Of a stretch of 64,000 bases of DNA, positions 56,095-62,714 are shown piece by piece; position 1 is the first letter of the stretch, and every line of letters begins with the position of its first letter. Source of the DNA: Burkholderiales bacterium (GTDB taxonomy: Bacteria; Pseudomonadota; Gammaproteobacteria; Burkholderiales; Burkholderiaceae_C). The stretch is taken from NCBI GenBank assembly GCA_947453625.1, contig CANGHK010000002.1, positions 1 to 64,000 on the forward strand, given 5' to 3'. Both the position numbers and the translations under genes were made by a program. The notes beneath the pieces are model-generated. The model saw nothing but the letters and a program-made list of their open reading frames with translations, was not told the DNA's origin and did not search any database.

Positions 56095-56381
56095 CCGCTG
56101 CTGCACAAGCCCCCGCACCGCAGCGGCCTGAAGACCTGAAGACGCCCACCGCGAATCAAGATCGGCTTGAGAGGACAGGTCTACGAATGAGTCGGGTGCC
56201 AGGGATCGAGCAGGACGGCCAGCCCGTCTTCTGCGTGGTGCCCGCCGACCTTTGGGAGCGCCTGCGCGCGGCGGCCGAAGAAACTGAGGACATCGCCGAC
56301 CTGGTGCGATTCGACCGCGAAGACGACGGCCTGCGTTTCCCGGCCGCGGTGGCCCTGGCCATCGCCGACGGCGTGCCCTGC
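55960..56381 (+). repeat. Segmental direct duplication B, decayed copy with toxin deletion
   Basis: Matches about 59870-60526 (end of the SEC-C gene, the intergenic region, and the XRE antitoxin start) but lacks about 249 bases that correspond to 60050-60298: the palindromic operator and nearly all of the RelE gene. The join reads cgcgaat/caagatcgg, with a two-base overlap (at) at the deletion ends. Confidence 0.85.
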
Positions 56382-56537
56382 TCGGGTTGCCCGGGCCGGG
56401 CGCTGAACGCGCAGTTGCCGACGAAGGTCCAGGCGTTGCGGCGGATCGCGGCCAGCAGCGCGCGCGCGGCCAGGCCGGCCGGCCGCCGTTTCAGCAGCGC
56501 CCGCAACGACTTGGGGATGCGCCGCGCCAGCAGGTAG
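56187..56537 (+). pseudogene. Chimeric reading frame: XRE antitoxin N-terminus joined to foreign sequence
   Basis: From ATG 56187 the first ~65 residues (MSRVPGIEQDGQPVFCVVP...AIADGVPC) match the antitoxin at 60329. At about 56381 the similarity stops before the helix-turn-helix, and the frame continues into antisense of a bchJ-like fragment to a stop at 56537. Without the HTH it cannot bind DNA like its parent; probably nonfunctional. Confidence 0.75.
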
Positions 56538-56557
56538 TCGGCCGTGCGCTCGCCCGC
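56381..56557 (-). pseudogene. Fragment resembling bacteriochlorophyll 4-vinyl reductase BchJ (V4R)
   Basis: On the minus strand this ~177-base insert encodes AGERTADYLLARRIPK, then LARALLAAIRRNAWTFVG in one frame. This resembles the middle of BchJ/V4R proteins (recalled pattern RTGDYLLA-RIP and AI-RHAWTFAGSG). No start, stop or rest of the gene is present. It sits exactly between duplications A and B, so it was probably captured during the rearrangement. Confidence 0.55.
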
Positions 56558-56978
56558 CTGCCTGATCGCGATGCAGCTCTGCCTGCGCGCCCAGGTGCTG
56601 CTGGTGACCGACGAGGAGGCCGCCGCCTCGCGTGCCGCGCCGCAGCCCTTCACCGCCAGGGCGGTGCTCGCGCCCGACGCGCCCAGGATCAACATCCTCG
56701 CGCCCAACGTAGCCAGCGCTTTGGCATCGCCGACCCGCATCCAGGTCCAGTCCCAGCCCACAGCCCCGGCGTTGATCCGACCCGAGACCTTCAAGGTGCT
56801 GTACGGCACGTTCCGCATCGACATCACCGGCCGAATCACCGCGGCGTCCAAGGTCACCGCCGAGGGCATAGACGTCGCCCAGGCCAGCCTGCCCAAGGAC
56901 GCGCACAAGCTGTTCATCGAGGTTCAGCACTCGGCAGGGCGGGTGGGTGCGCGGGTGTTGCAGTTAGCGGTGGAGTAG
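56544..56978 (+). CDS. Secreted Ig-like hypothetical protein, copy 2 (altered N-terminus)
   Basis: 144 aa from GTG 56544. From ACLIAMQLCLRAQVLLV on it is a diverged copy of the protein at 49818-50267. The native first residues are replaced by MRSP derived from the bchJ-like insert, and no ribosome binding site like that of copy 1 is present. The shortened leader may not work as a signal peptide. Substitutions include SVASTV to NVASAL and FQP to SQP. Possibly a decaying gene; the frame is intact. Confidence 0.5.
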   Translation: MRSPACLIAMQLCLRAQVLLVTDEEAAASRAAPQPFTARAVLAPDAPRINILAPNVASALASPTRIQVQSQPTAPALIRPETFKVLYGTFRIDITGRITAASKVTAEGIDVAQASLPKDAHKLFIEVQHSAGRVGARVLQLAVE

Positions 56979-57420
56979 TTGCTGGGCCTCAGGGTGATCA
57001 AGCCCGGCGTCAATGGCCGTACCGCCTAAACTTCAGCCATACATCCCGCCATCGCCCAGCACCGTGCTGGGATCTCGGTCATCTGCCGGCGCTACGGCAT
57101 CCAGCGGCTGGAGGTCTTCGGGTCGGCCGCCCGCGCGCATGACTTCGACCCGGACCGCAGCGACGCGGATTTCCTGGTGCAATTCGCCCCCGAGGTGCAT
57201 GCCGGCTTGGCCGAATTCTTCGGCGCCAAGCAGGCGCTGGAGCAGTTGCTGGGTCGCGGCGTCGACCTGGTCGAGCCGGGCGCGGTGCGCAACCCCTATG
57301 TGCTGGCCAGCATCAACGCCAAGCGCGAAGCGGTTTATGCAGCGTGAGCCGGCAGCCTTCCTGTGGGATGTGCTCGATTCGGCGTTGGCGATTGGCCGCT
57401 TCACTGCGGACATGGACGGC
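56555..57420 (+). repeat. Segmental direct duplication A, copy 2
   Basis: Second copy of the 49860-50720 block, same orientation, starting with gcctgcctgatcgcgat shared with copy 1. In this copy the HEPN gene continues intact beyond the repeat. Confidence 0.9.
57039..57347 (+). pseudogene. MNT-type nucleotidyltransferase, copy 2, start codon lost (ATA)
   Basis: The codon aligned with the ATG of copy 1 reads ATA (57039-57041). An in-frame TAA lies three codons upstream, and there is no ATG, GTG or TTG before the catalytic GSAAR motif. The body of the frame is otherwise complete to the TGA at 57345-57347, with GSAARAHDF and RSDADFLVQF. About eight residues differ from copy 1. Either nonfunctional or translated weakly from a non-canonical codon. 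Confidence 0.75.
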
Positions 57421-57687
57421 ACCGTCTATGCAGCGAGCGAGATGGCGCAGTCGGCGGTGGAGCGAAAGTTTGAAGTCATCGGCGAGGCGCTGAATCAGTT
57501 GTCCAAGCTCGACCCCGGTTTGGCCGCACATATTCCGGATCTGCCGCACATCGTCGCCTTTCGCAACCAGCTGATCCACGGCTATGCCAGGGTCGAGGCG
57601 TCAACCGTCTGGAATGTCGTTCAAGACAGCCTGCCGAAGCTGCTCGACGCGGTGCAATCCTTGCTCGGTGGACTGGGGAAATCTTGA
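57337..57687 (+). CDS. HEPN domain RNase toxin (HepT/DUF86-like)
   Basis: 116 aa, ATG at 57337, overlapping the end of the nucleotidyltransferase frame. All-helical HEPN protein with the R-x4-H-x-Y motif as Arg76, His81 and Tyr83 (RNQLIHGY), the RNase active site and the tyrosine that MntA-type enzymes AMPylate. Homologues cleave RNA and arrest growth. Its cognate antitoxin frame just upstream lacks a normal start codon; an intact antitoxin copy is at 50328. Its stop overlaps the TTG start of the caspase/FGE gene. Confidence 0.87.
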   Translation: MQREPAAFLWDVLDSALAIGRFTADMDGTVYAASEMAQSAVERKFEVIGEALNQLSKLDPGLAAHIPDLPHIVAFRNQLIHGYARVEASTVWNVVQDSLPKLLDAVQSLLGGLGKS

Positions 57688-59399
57688 CGCTGCATCGACT
57701 GAACGGGTTTCGGCTTGACAGGGTGCTGGCCGTGCTGTGGGTGTTGGCAGGCTTGTTCGCCGCGCTGCCATCCGCCCAGGCCGCACGCCAGGCGCTGGTC
57801 ATCGGCAACGCCGCCTACACCGAGGGCGCACTAAAGAACCCCGTCAACGACGCCAGGGCGATGGACGGCAAGCTGACGGCGCTGGGCTTCAAGGTGATGA
57901 AGGTCGAGAACCTCAAGCGCCAGCAGATCGGCCGCACGCTCACAGCGTTCGCCAACGGGCTCAAGCCCGGTGACGAGGTGGTGGTGTTCTATGCCGGGCA
58001 CGGCGTCCAGGTCAAGGGCATCAATTACCTGCCGGCGGTGGATGCCGACATCCAGAGCGAGGAGGACGTCGCGCTCAACAGCCTGAACCTCAACACCTTG
58101 ATGGAGCGGCTGGACGAGGCCAAGGCCGGGCTGAAGCTGCTGTTCCTGGACGCCTGCCGCAACAACCCCTATGCGCGCAGCCTGCGCAGCAATGACCGCG
58201 GGCTGGCCCGGGTCAGCGCGGCGCCCTCGGGCACGCTGATCCACTTCGCCACCCGCCCGGGCAGCGTGGCGGCCGATGGCAGCGGCAGCAATGGCCTGTA
58301 CACCAGCCAGTTGCTGCGCTTCATCGATTCGCCCGACCTGCCGGTGGAGACCATGCTCAAGCGCGTGTCGGCGGCGGTGACGGTGGAGAGCAGGAAGCAG
58401 CAGGAACCCTGGACCGAGGGCAGCATCGTCGGCGAGTTCTACTTCAGGCCGGGGGCGTTGGCGGCGACGGTCAAGCCTGAGCTGCTGCTCAGCGATGCGC
58501 AGGTCGAGCAGCAGGCCTGGAGCGCGGCGCAGAGCGGCAACACGGCGGCTGGGTACTCGGCCTACCTGGAGGAATATCCGAAGGGGCGGTTTGCGGCTGC
58601 GGCCAGGGTGGCGCGGGCATCGGTGGCGGGGCAGGCGGTTTCGCTGGCGCCGGTGCAGGCACCGGCTGCTGCTGCTGCTCCGGCCCTGCCGGCTGGGTCG
58701 ACCGCCGGACAGGTGATCAAGGACTGCGCCGATTGCCCGGAGATGGTGGCCATTCCTGCCGGCAGTTTCGAGATGGGGTCCACCGAAAGCGCTGATGAGC
58801 AACCGGTACATCAGGTCAACGTGCCTGCATTTCTGCTGGGTCGCACCGAGGTGACCCAGGGTCAATGGCGGGCGGTGATGGGCAGCAACCCGAGCTATTT
58901 CAAGGCGTGCGGTTTGGACTGCCCCGTCGAGAACGTCAGCTGGAACGATGCGCAGGACTTCGCCCGACGGCTGAGCCAGAAGACCGGCAACACCTACCGC
59001 TTGCCGAGCGAAGCCGAGTGGGAATATGCGGCGCGGGCCGGCAGCCGCGGCAAGTGGAGCTTTGGTGACGACGAATCGCAGCTTGGTGACTACGCATGGT
59101 TCATCGGCAACAGCGTTTCCAAGATACACCCTGCGGCACAAAAGAGACCGAATGCGTTCGGCCTGTATGACATGCATGGCAATGTCTGGGAATGGGTGCA
59201 GGACACAGGGCATGAGAACTACCAAGGCGCACCCAGCGACGGGTCAGCCTGGATCAACGGAGGCGGTCAAGCGCGACGGGTGTTTCGCGGCGGCGCCTGG
59301 ATCAACTATCCCGGCCTCCTGCGCTCGGCCAACGGCGACCGCAGCGGGCCGGACTTCCGCGACGGCGTCACCGGTTTGCGTATCGCCAGGACCCATTGA
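57684..59399 (+). CDS. Caspase-like protein fused to a formylglycine-generating-enzyme-like (SUMF1) domain
   Basis: 571 aa. TTG start at 57684 with GGGGA just upstream; the stop of the HEPN gene overlaps it. Signal peptide ends near PSAQAARQ. The caspase domain (about 35-255) has His106 (VFYAGHGVQV) and Cys158 (LFLDACRNNPY). A linker (about 255-340) precedes a C-type-lectin-fold FGE/SUMF1 domain (about 345-571): GSFEMGS, RLPSEAEWEYAARAG, HGNVWEWVQD, FRGGAW and LRSANGDRSGPDFRD. The paired active-site cysteines of true FGE are not evident, so a binding role is likelier than formylglycine formation. The C-terminal part resembles variable regions of diversity-generating retroelement targets. Confidence 0.88.
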   Translation: MTLHRLNGFRLDRVLAVLWVLAGLFAALPSAQAARQALVIGNAAYTEGALKNPVNDARAMDGKLTALGFKVMKVENLKRQQIGRTLTAFANGLKPGDEVVVFYAGHGVQVKGINYLPAVDADIQSEEDVALNSLNLNTLMERLDEAKAGLKLLFLDACRNNPYARSLRSNDRGLARVSAAPSGTLIHFATRPGSVAADGSGSNGLYTSQLLRFIDSPDLPVETMLKRVSAAVTVESRKQQEPWTEGSIVGEFYFRPGALAATVKPELLLSDAQVEQQAWSAAQSGNTAAGYSAYLEEYPKGRFAAAARVARASVAGQAVSLAPVQAPAAAAAPALPAGSTAGQVIKDCADCPEMVAIPAGSFEMGSTESADEQPVHQVNVPAFLLGRTEVTQGQWRAVMGSNPSYFKACGLDCPVENVSWNDAQDFARRLSQKTGNTYRLPSEAEWEYAARAGSRGKWSFGDDESQLGDYAWFIGNSVSKIHPAAQKRPNAFGLYDMHGNVWEWVQDTGHENYQGAPSDGSAWINGGGQARRVFRGGAWINYPGLLRSANGDRSGPDFRDGVTGLRIARTH

Positions 59400-59561
59400 G
59401 CTTTAGCCCTTTCACCCTCTTACCGTTGGCATGCGCATCGACCCAGCGCGGGCCGTTGGGGGCATGGTGGCCCTGTCCCCATCGTCCAGCCAGGTCGGTT
59501 GACGTGCCGCCACCCAATCGGCCAACCATCGCAGGACTTGAACTCCCAACCGGAGCCCACC

Positions 59562-59987
59562 ATGAAAAAAATCGGTCGCAACAACCCCTGCCCCTGCGGC
59601 AGCGGACAAAAGTACAAGCATTGCTGCCTGGCGAAAGACAGCGCGATGGCGCCAGAAGCCCTGGCGGCCATCGATGTGGTGCGCCGGCATTTGTCGGCGA
59701 CCATGGACGCCTCAAGCAACGCGTTCACCGACCTGGTCGAGACCGGCAGGCTCGACCAGGCCGAACGGCTGGGCCAGGATTTGCTGGCGCGTCACCCTGA
59801 CGAACCCGACCACCACGAGCGGATCGGCATGTCGGACGAGAGCCGCGGCAAGCACCTGGAAGCCGCGGACTGCTACCGCAAGGTCGTCGACCTGATGCGC
59901 GCCCACCCGGGCGACGACCACTTCGACTTGCAAGCCAGCTTCGTCAGGCGAATCGCCGAGCTCGACCCGTCCGCCCGACCTTGCTGA
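59562..59987 (+). CDS. SEC-C metal-binding motif protein
   Basis: 141 aa, ATG at 59562 with GGAG at 59552-59555. The N-terminus is a SEC-C zinc motif: [17 protein letters not shown]. The rest is helical and resembles a single TPR-like repeat ([26 protein letters not shown]). SecA tails and various stress or defence proteins carry SEC-C; role unknown. It precedes the RelE/XRE pair and was partly duplicated with it at 55960. The bases from 59400 to 59561 show nothing recognised. Confidence 0.8.
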   Translation: MKKIGRNNPCPCGSGQKYKHCCLAKDSAMAPEALAAIDVVRRHLSATMDASSNAFTDLVETGRLDQAERLGQDLLARHPDEPDHHERIGMSDESRGKHLEAADCYRKVVDLMRAHPGDDHFDLQASFVRRIAELDPSARPC

Positions 59988-60049
59988 CCGCCGCTGGCCA
60001 AGCCCCAGCACCGCAGTGGCCTGAAGACCTGAAGACGCCCACCGCGAAT

Positions 60050-60064
60050 TTAGCGATATGCTAA
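60050..60064 (+). promoter_or_regulatory. Palindromic operator upstream of the RelE/XRE pair
   Basis: TTAGC-GATAT-GCTAA forms a 5-bp inverted repeat with a 5-base centre, ten bases before the toxin start; TAATAT at 60062-60067 could be the -10 box. An AT-rich palindrome here is the expected binding site for the XRE antitoxin. It is deleted in the decayed copy at 56.1 kb. Confidence 0.6.
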
Positions 60065-60074
60065 TATTTGCGGT

Positions 60075-60332
60075 GTGCATTTGATCGAGTACAGCCACGA
60101 AGCCGCCAAGGCCTTGGCGCGGATGCCGCGCGACGTCCGGCTGCTGGTGCAGTCCAAGGTCGAACAGGTGGCAGTGGACCCCTATGGCCGGCACAACAAT
60201 GTGACGCGCTTGCAGGGCCGGCCCGAGTTCCGCTTGCGCGTGCAGGACTGGCGGGTGATTTACCGCGTGCTCGACGATAGGGTGGTGTTGCTGATCATCA
60301 AGATCGGCGTGAGAGGACAGGTCTACGAATGA
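60075..60332 (+). CDS. RelE/HigB-type toxin
   Basis: 85 aa, GTG start at 60075. RelE-fold mRNA interferase: VRLLVQSKVEQVAVDP, LQGRPEFRLRVQDWRVIYRV and VLLIIKIGVRGQVY fit the family, including the R-x-R-x2-D-W-R-V-I-Y core. Toxin-first order with a downstream XRE antitoxin overlapping by four bases (ATGA), the HigBA-like arrangement. Confidence 0.9.
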   Translation: MHLIEYSHEAAKALARMPRDVRLLVQSKVEQVAVDPYGRHNNVTRLQGRPEFRLRVQDWRVIYRVLDDRVVLLIIKIGVRGQVYE

Positions 60333-60697
60333 GCCGCGTGCAAGTGATCGAGCAGGACGGCAAGCCCGTCTTCTATGTGGTGCCCGCCGACCTCTGGGAG
60401 CGCCTGCGCGCGGCGGCCGAAGAAGCTGAGGACATCGCCGACCTGGTGCGCTTCGACCGCGAAGACGACGGCCTGCGTTTTCCGGCCGCGGTGGCCCTGG
60501 CCATCGCCGACGGCGTGCCCTGCTTGCGCGCCTGGCGCGAGCACCGGGGCATGACTTTGCAGGCGCTGGCCGACGCCGCCGGCATCAGCGCGCCTTACAT
60601 CAGCCAGATCGAGGGCGGCAAGCGCGCCGGCACCACCGCCACGCTGAAGAAACTGGCGGCCGCGCTGGGCCTGCCGCTGGCGGCGCTGACGGCCTGA
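60329..60697 (+). CDS. XRE-family antitoxin
   Basis: 122 aa, ATG at 60329. The N-terminal ~60 residues (VIEQDGKPVFYVVPADLWERL) resemble antitoxin arms that cover the toxin; the XRE helix-turn-helix spans about 68-118 (LQALADAAGISAPYISQIEGG). Neutralises the RelE protein and probably represses the operon through the palindrome at 60050. Truncated copy at 56187. The following 265 bases hold no recognised gene. Confidence 0.9.
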   Translation: MSRVQVIEQDGKPVFYVVPADLWERLRAAAEEAEDIADLVRFDREDDGLRFPAAVALAIADGVPCLRAWREHRGMTLQALADAAGISAPYISQIEGGKRAGTTATLKKLAAALGLPLAALTA

Positions 60698-60962
60698 GTG
60701 CCGGCCCGGCCGCCCGCCTGCTCGCCCGCCCGCCCACCCCGCTACCAGCGCAACTCGAAACGGCACAGCGCGTCGCCACGGGCCTTGCAGGCGGTCTCGA
60801 CGGCCCGAGCCCGCGGCTGGATCAGCCCCTTGCTGGCGCTGATCCAGCCCCACCGCAAGGGCGCCTGAGCCGCGCGAGCATCCGCCCACAGCGGATCGCC
60901 AAGCATCCGTCAAGCCCCCGTCGCTCGGCTGTGGGACCATACGGGATAACCCCGCCCGCCCC

Positions 60963-62693
60963 ATGCAGACCCGCCCCAGCTTCTTCCCGCGCCAGACCGT
61001 CGACGCCGGCACCAACCGCTGGGATTGGGCCTTGCTGCCGCTGGTGCTGGGCGCGCTGGCGCTGCTGGGCTATGGCGCGTCGCAGATGGCGCGGCCCTAC
61101 CACCTGGGCGACGTGCTGCCGCTGACGCTGGACCCGGCCTGGCTGCCCTATTACCTGCTGCGCACCTTGCTGCGCATGTTCGCGGCGCTGGCCGCCTCGC
61201 TGCTGTTTGCCGCGGTCTTCGCGGTGCTGGCGGCCAAATACCGGGCCGCCGAGCGGGTGCTGGTGCCGCTGCTCGACATCCTGCAGTCCATCCCCATCCT
61301 GGGATTCCTGTCGATCACCGTCACCGGTTTCATCGCGCTGTTCCCGGGCAGCCTGGTCGGGGTGGAATGCGCGGCGATTTTTGCCATCTTCACCTCGCAG
61401 GCCTGGAACATGGCGTTCAGCCTCTACCAGTCGCTGCGCAACGTGCCGGCCGAGCTGGTCGAGGCGGCGCGCGTGTTCCAGCTCTCGGGCTGGCAGCGTT
61501 TCTGGCGCCTGGAGCTGCCCTTCGCGATGCCCGGGCTGCTGTGGAACATGATGATGTCGATGTCGGGTGGCTGGTTTTTCGTCGTCGCGTCCGAGGCCAT
61601 CTCGGTGTCGAACCAGAGCATCCGCCTGCCCGGCGTGGGCTCGTACATCGCGCTGGCAATCGAGGCGCGCGATCTGGGCGCGATCGCCTGGGCCATCGGC
61701 GCGATGGCACTGGGCATCGCGCTGGTCGACCAGTTGCTGTTCCGCCCGCTGGTGGCCTGGGGCCAGAAGTTCCGCTTCGAGGAAGGGGGCGCCGAGCAGG
61801 CGCCGCCGTCCTGGCTGCTGGCCTGGCTGCGCCGCACCCAGGGCGTGCAGGCGCTGGGGCTGTGGGCGTCGCGCCAGTTCGGACGCAGCCTGCTGGCCTT
61901 CCGGCTGCGCTTCGACGGCACGTCGCCGCGCGCCAGGCCGCGGCCGGTGGCGCTGCCGCTGCAGCGTGCCTGGGACATCCTGCTGGCGCTGGCCGTGCTG
62001 CTGGCCAGCGCCGGGCTGCTGCGCTTCGTCCACACCGAGGTCGGCTGGCCCGAGGTCGGCCATGTCTTTGTGCTGGGCCTGACCACCGGCGCGCGGGTGC
62101 TGGTGCTGATCGCGCTGGCCGCGCTGGTCTGGGTGCCGGTGGGGGTGTGGATAGGGCTGAACCCGCGCTGGGCCGGCCGGCTGCAGGCGCTGGCCCAGGT
62201 GATGGCGGCGTTTCCGGCCAATCTGCTGTTTCCGGTGGCGGTGGTGCTGATCGTCAAGTGGCGGCTGAATCCCGACCTCTGGCTGTCGCCGCTGATGGTC
62301 TTCGGCACCCAGTGGTACATCCTGTTCAACGTCATCGCCGGCGCGTCGGCCATCCCCACCGAGCTGCGTTTTGCCGCCGACAACCTGGGCTTGAGCGGCT
62401 GGCTGAAGTGGCGGCGCTACCTGCTGCCGGCGGTGTTTCCCAGCTTCGTCACCGGCGCCATCACCGCCAGCGGCGGCTCGTGGAACGCCAGCATCGTGGC
62501 CGAATATGTCAGCTGGGGCGACACCACGCTGCAGGCCCAGGGCCTGGGCAGCTACATCGCCCGGATGACCGCGGTGGGCGACTTTCCGCGCATCGCGCTG
62601 GGCATAGGCGTGATGTGCGTGTTCGTGATGGCGCTGAACCACTTCGTCTGGCGCCCGCTCTACCGGCTGGCCGAAGGCCGGATGCATTTCTGA
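60963..62693 (+). CDS. ABC transporter permease, two fused domains (nitrate/sulfonate/taurine type)
   Basis: 576 aa, ATG at 60963. Two BPD-type permease domains in one chain (about residues 70-270 and 345-570), each with an EAA-like loop: VEAARVFQLSGWQRFWRLELP and AADNLGLSGWLKWRRYLLP. The fused layout is known from Burkholderiales permeases of the SsuC/TauC/NrtB group. The substrate is unknown and no substrate-binding protein is in the window. Partner ATPase 21 bases downstream. Confidence 0.9.
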   Translation: MQTRPSFFPRQTVDAGTNRWDWALLPLVLGALALLGYGASQMARPYHLGDVLPLTLDPAWLPYYLLRTLLRMFAALAASLLFAAVFAVLAAKYRAAERVLVPLLDILQSIPILGFLSITVTGFIALFPGSLVGVECAAIFAIFTSQAWNMAFSLYQSLRNVPAELVEAARVFQLSGWQRFWRLELPFAMPGLLWNMMMSMSGGWFFVVASEAISVSNQSIRLPGVGSYIALAIEARDLGAIAWAIGAMALGIALVDQLLFRPLVAWGQKFRFEEGGAEQAPPSWLLAWLRRTQGVQALGLWASRQFGRSLLAFRLRFDGTSPRARPRPVALPLQRAWDILLALAVLLASAGLLRFVHTEVGWPEVGHVFVLGLTTGARVLVLIALAALVWVPVGVWIGLNPRWAGRLQALAQVMAAFPANLLFPVAVVLIVKWRLNPDLWLSPLMVFGTQWYILFNVIAGASAIPTELRFAADNLGLSGWLKWRRYLLPAVFPSFVTGAITASGGSWNASIVAEYVSWGDTTLQAQGLGSYIARMTAVGDFPRIALGIGVMCVFVMALNHFVWRPLYRLAEGRMHF

Positions 62694-62714
62694 AAGTGCC
62701 TGAAAGTGCCCGAC

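Noticed and set aside
57684-60960. Search for a retroelement reverse transcriptase or template repeat next to the FGE-domain gene
   Set aside because: The region holds only the SEC-C, RelE and XRE genes; no reverse transcriptase motif or near-copy of the variable-region-like segment was seen in the window.
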